This document shows, piece by piece, positions 5,866 to 6,642 of a stretch of DNA of 6,642 nt. Both the position numbers and the translations under genes were made by a program. The stretch is from contig JAQGKJ010000091.1 in assembly GCA_028290165.1 (NCBI GenBank), positions 1 through 6,642 of the forward strand. The letters run 5' to 3'. Source of the DNA: Bradyrhizobium sp. (GTDB lineage Bacteria > Pseudomonadota > Alphaproteobacteria > Rhizobiales > Xanthobacteraceae). Positions within the stretch are counted from its first letter, which is position 1. Every line of letters begins with the position of its first letter. Below the pieces are notes generated by a model. The model did not search any database, was not told the origin of the DNA, and saw nothing but the letters and a program-made list of their open reading frames with translations.

Positions 5866-6642
5866 ATGAATCCTCTGTCCGTCCTCGCGTCAGCCACCGT
5901 TCTCCTCGTCTTGCCGTCGATATCGGCGCATGCCGCTGAACCCGCAGCACGCGAACCCTATGGCATCGGCCTTGAAGGTTTTGCCTATCCCTACCCCGTC
6001 AGCATGCTGCCGCTCACCAACGACGGCGAGCAGGTGCGGATGGCCTATATGGACGTGGCACCGGCGCAGCCGAACGGCCGCGTCGTGGTGCTGCTGCACG
6101 GCCGCAATTTCCCGTCGAGCTACTGGGCGCCGGTGATCAAGACGCTCAATGACGCCGGCTATCGCGTGGTGGTGCCGGACCAGGTCGGTTTCGGGAAATC
6201 CTCAAAACCGTGGGGCGAGCTGCATTTCGACACGCTGGCGCGCAACACCATAGCCCTGCTCGATCATCTGCAGATCGCAAAGGCCGATATCATCGCGCAT
6301 TCGCTGGGCGGCATGCTCGGCGTGCGCATCGCGCGCGCCTACCCCGATCGGGTCGGGCACCTCCTGCTCGCGGCCCCCATTGGGCTCGAGGACTACCGGT
6401 TCTATGTACCACCGACGCCAACCGAGAAAATCATCGAGAACGAAGACAAGTTGACCGCCGAGGGTTACCGCAAGCAACTCGAGAGCAATTATTCCCTAAA
6501 GCTGCCGCCCGACCAGGTCACGCCGTTCATCGATGCGCGCTTCAACATCAAGGGCAGTGCGGAAGATCCGCGCTGGCTGCGCGCGTTCGTCAGTTCCGCA
6601 CAGATGATCTACCGCGAGCCGGTGGTGCACGAGATTCCGCTG
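5866..6642 (+). CDS. Secreted alpha/beta hydrolase (C-terminus cut by right edge)
   Basis: The first 259 residues of an alpha/beta-hydrolase-fold enzyme, probably periplasmic, that hydrolyses an unidentified ester, lactone or similar substrate. An export signal is visible: hydrophobic LSVLASATVLLVLPSISA, then cleavage near AHA/AEP (about residues 21-24). Fold landmarks are LLHGRNFPSSYW (oxyanion region, H78-G79), VVPDQVGFGKSSKP (from about residue 102; D105) and the nucleophile elbow IIAHSLGGML with S146; the elbow is A-H-S-L-G rather than the standard GxSxG. The acid and histidine of the triad would lie beyond the window. Family members are usually about 300-340 residues, so roughly a fifth is missing. 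The ATG at 5866 has GGAG six bases upstream (5856-5859). It stands after the palindromic repeat and is probably transcribed separately from arsR. Confidence 0.92.
   Translation, partial: MNPLSVLASATVLLVLPSISAHAAEPAAREPYGIGLEGFAYPYPVSMLPLTNDGEQVRMAYMDVAPAQPNGRVVVLLHGRNFPSSYWAPVIKTLNDAGYRVVVPDQVGFGKSSKPWGELHFDTLARNTIALLDHLQIAKADIIAHSLGGMLGVRIARAYPDRVGHLLLAAPIGLEDYRFYVPPTPTEKIIENEDKLTAEGYRKQLESNYSLKLPPDQVTPFIDARFNIKGSAEDPRWLRAFVSSAQMIYREPVVHEIPL

Noticed and set aside
5664..5897. Small minus-strand frame containing WPGLTRPS and MPGTRPGMT, and plus-strand MPGLVPGIHVF
   Set aside because: These peptides are translations of the palindromic repeat at 5747-5837 and are a familiar source of spurious annotated proteins in related genomes.

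Overview
The window is GC-rich, dense bacterial chromosome. The proteins and the intergenic repeat point to an alphaproteobacterium of the Bradyrhizobium / Rhodopseudomonas / Afipia group (Nitrobacteraceae). Supporting signs are a long fused-type indolepyruvate oxidoreductase, an ArsR regulator with the [11 protein letters not shown] C-terminal signature, and a palindromic repeat whose spurious translation reads MPGLVPGIHVF / WPGLTRPS. This placement rests on family knowledge and pattern recognition; no search was run.

Layout. (1) 1-1589, minus: the N-terminal half of a fused indolepyruvate ferredoxin oxidoreductase, cut by the left edge. (2) 1590-1879: intergenic region between divergent genes. 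(3) 1880-3109, plus: a secreted triheme cytochrome c with no dehydrogenase partner in view, followed by a small GC hairpin. (4) 3272-3682, plus: a small single-pass membrane protein of unknown function, closed by a strong intrinsic terminator at 3711-3749. (5) 4951-3757, minus: a NIPSNAP-family gene, then an isocitrate lyase/PEP mutase-family gene, apparently one transcription unit. (6) 5027-5725, plus: an ArsR-family regulator transcribed away from the NIPSNAP gene. Its upstream region carries two dyad symmetries and a promoter-like pair placed so that the mRNA could be leaderless. (7) 5747-5837: a paired REP-like palindrome that can fold into a perfect four-arm cruciform. (8) 5866-6642, plus: a secreted alpha/beta hydrolase, cut by the right edge.

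How the genes may work together. The clearest unit is the divergon arsR <-> NIPSNAP-PEP mutase-like lyase: a sensor-type repressor facing two small cytosolic proteins. This suggests an inducible cassette for an unidentified small molecule, possibly a 2-oxo acid or C-C/C-P bonded substrate. The indolepyruvate oxidoreductase (aromatic 2-oxo acid to acyl-CoA) and the cytochrome c (periplasmic electron transfer) are divergent neighbours, but nothing in the sequence shows a shared pathway. I see no prophage, CRISPR array, toxin-antitoxin pair, insertion sequence, tRNA or rRNA. Most of the window is ordinary core or accessory metabolism; the points most worth a second look are the arsR divergon and the structured repeat.
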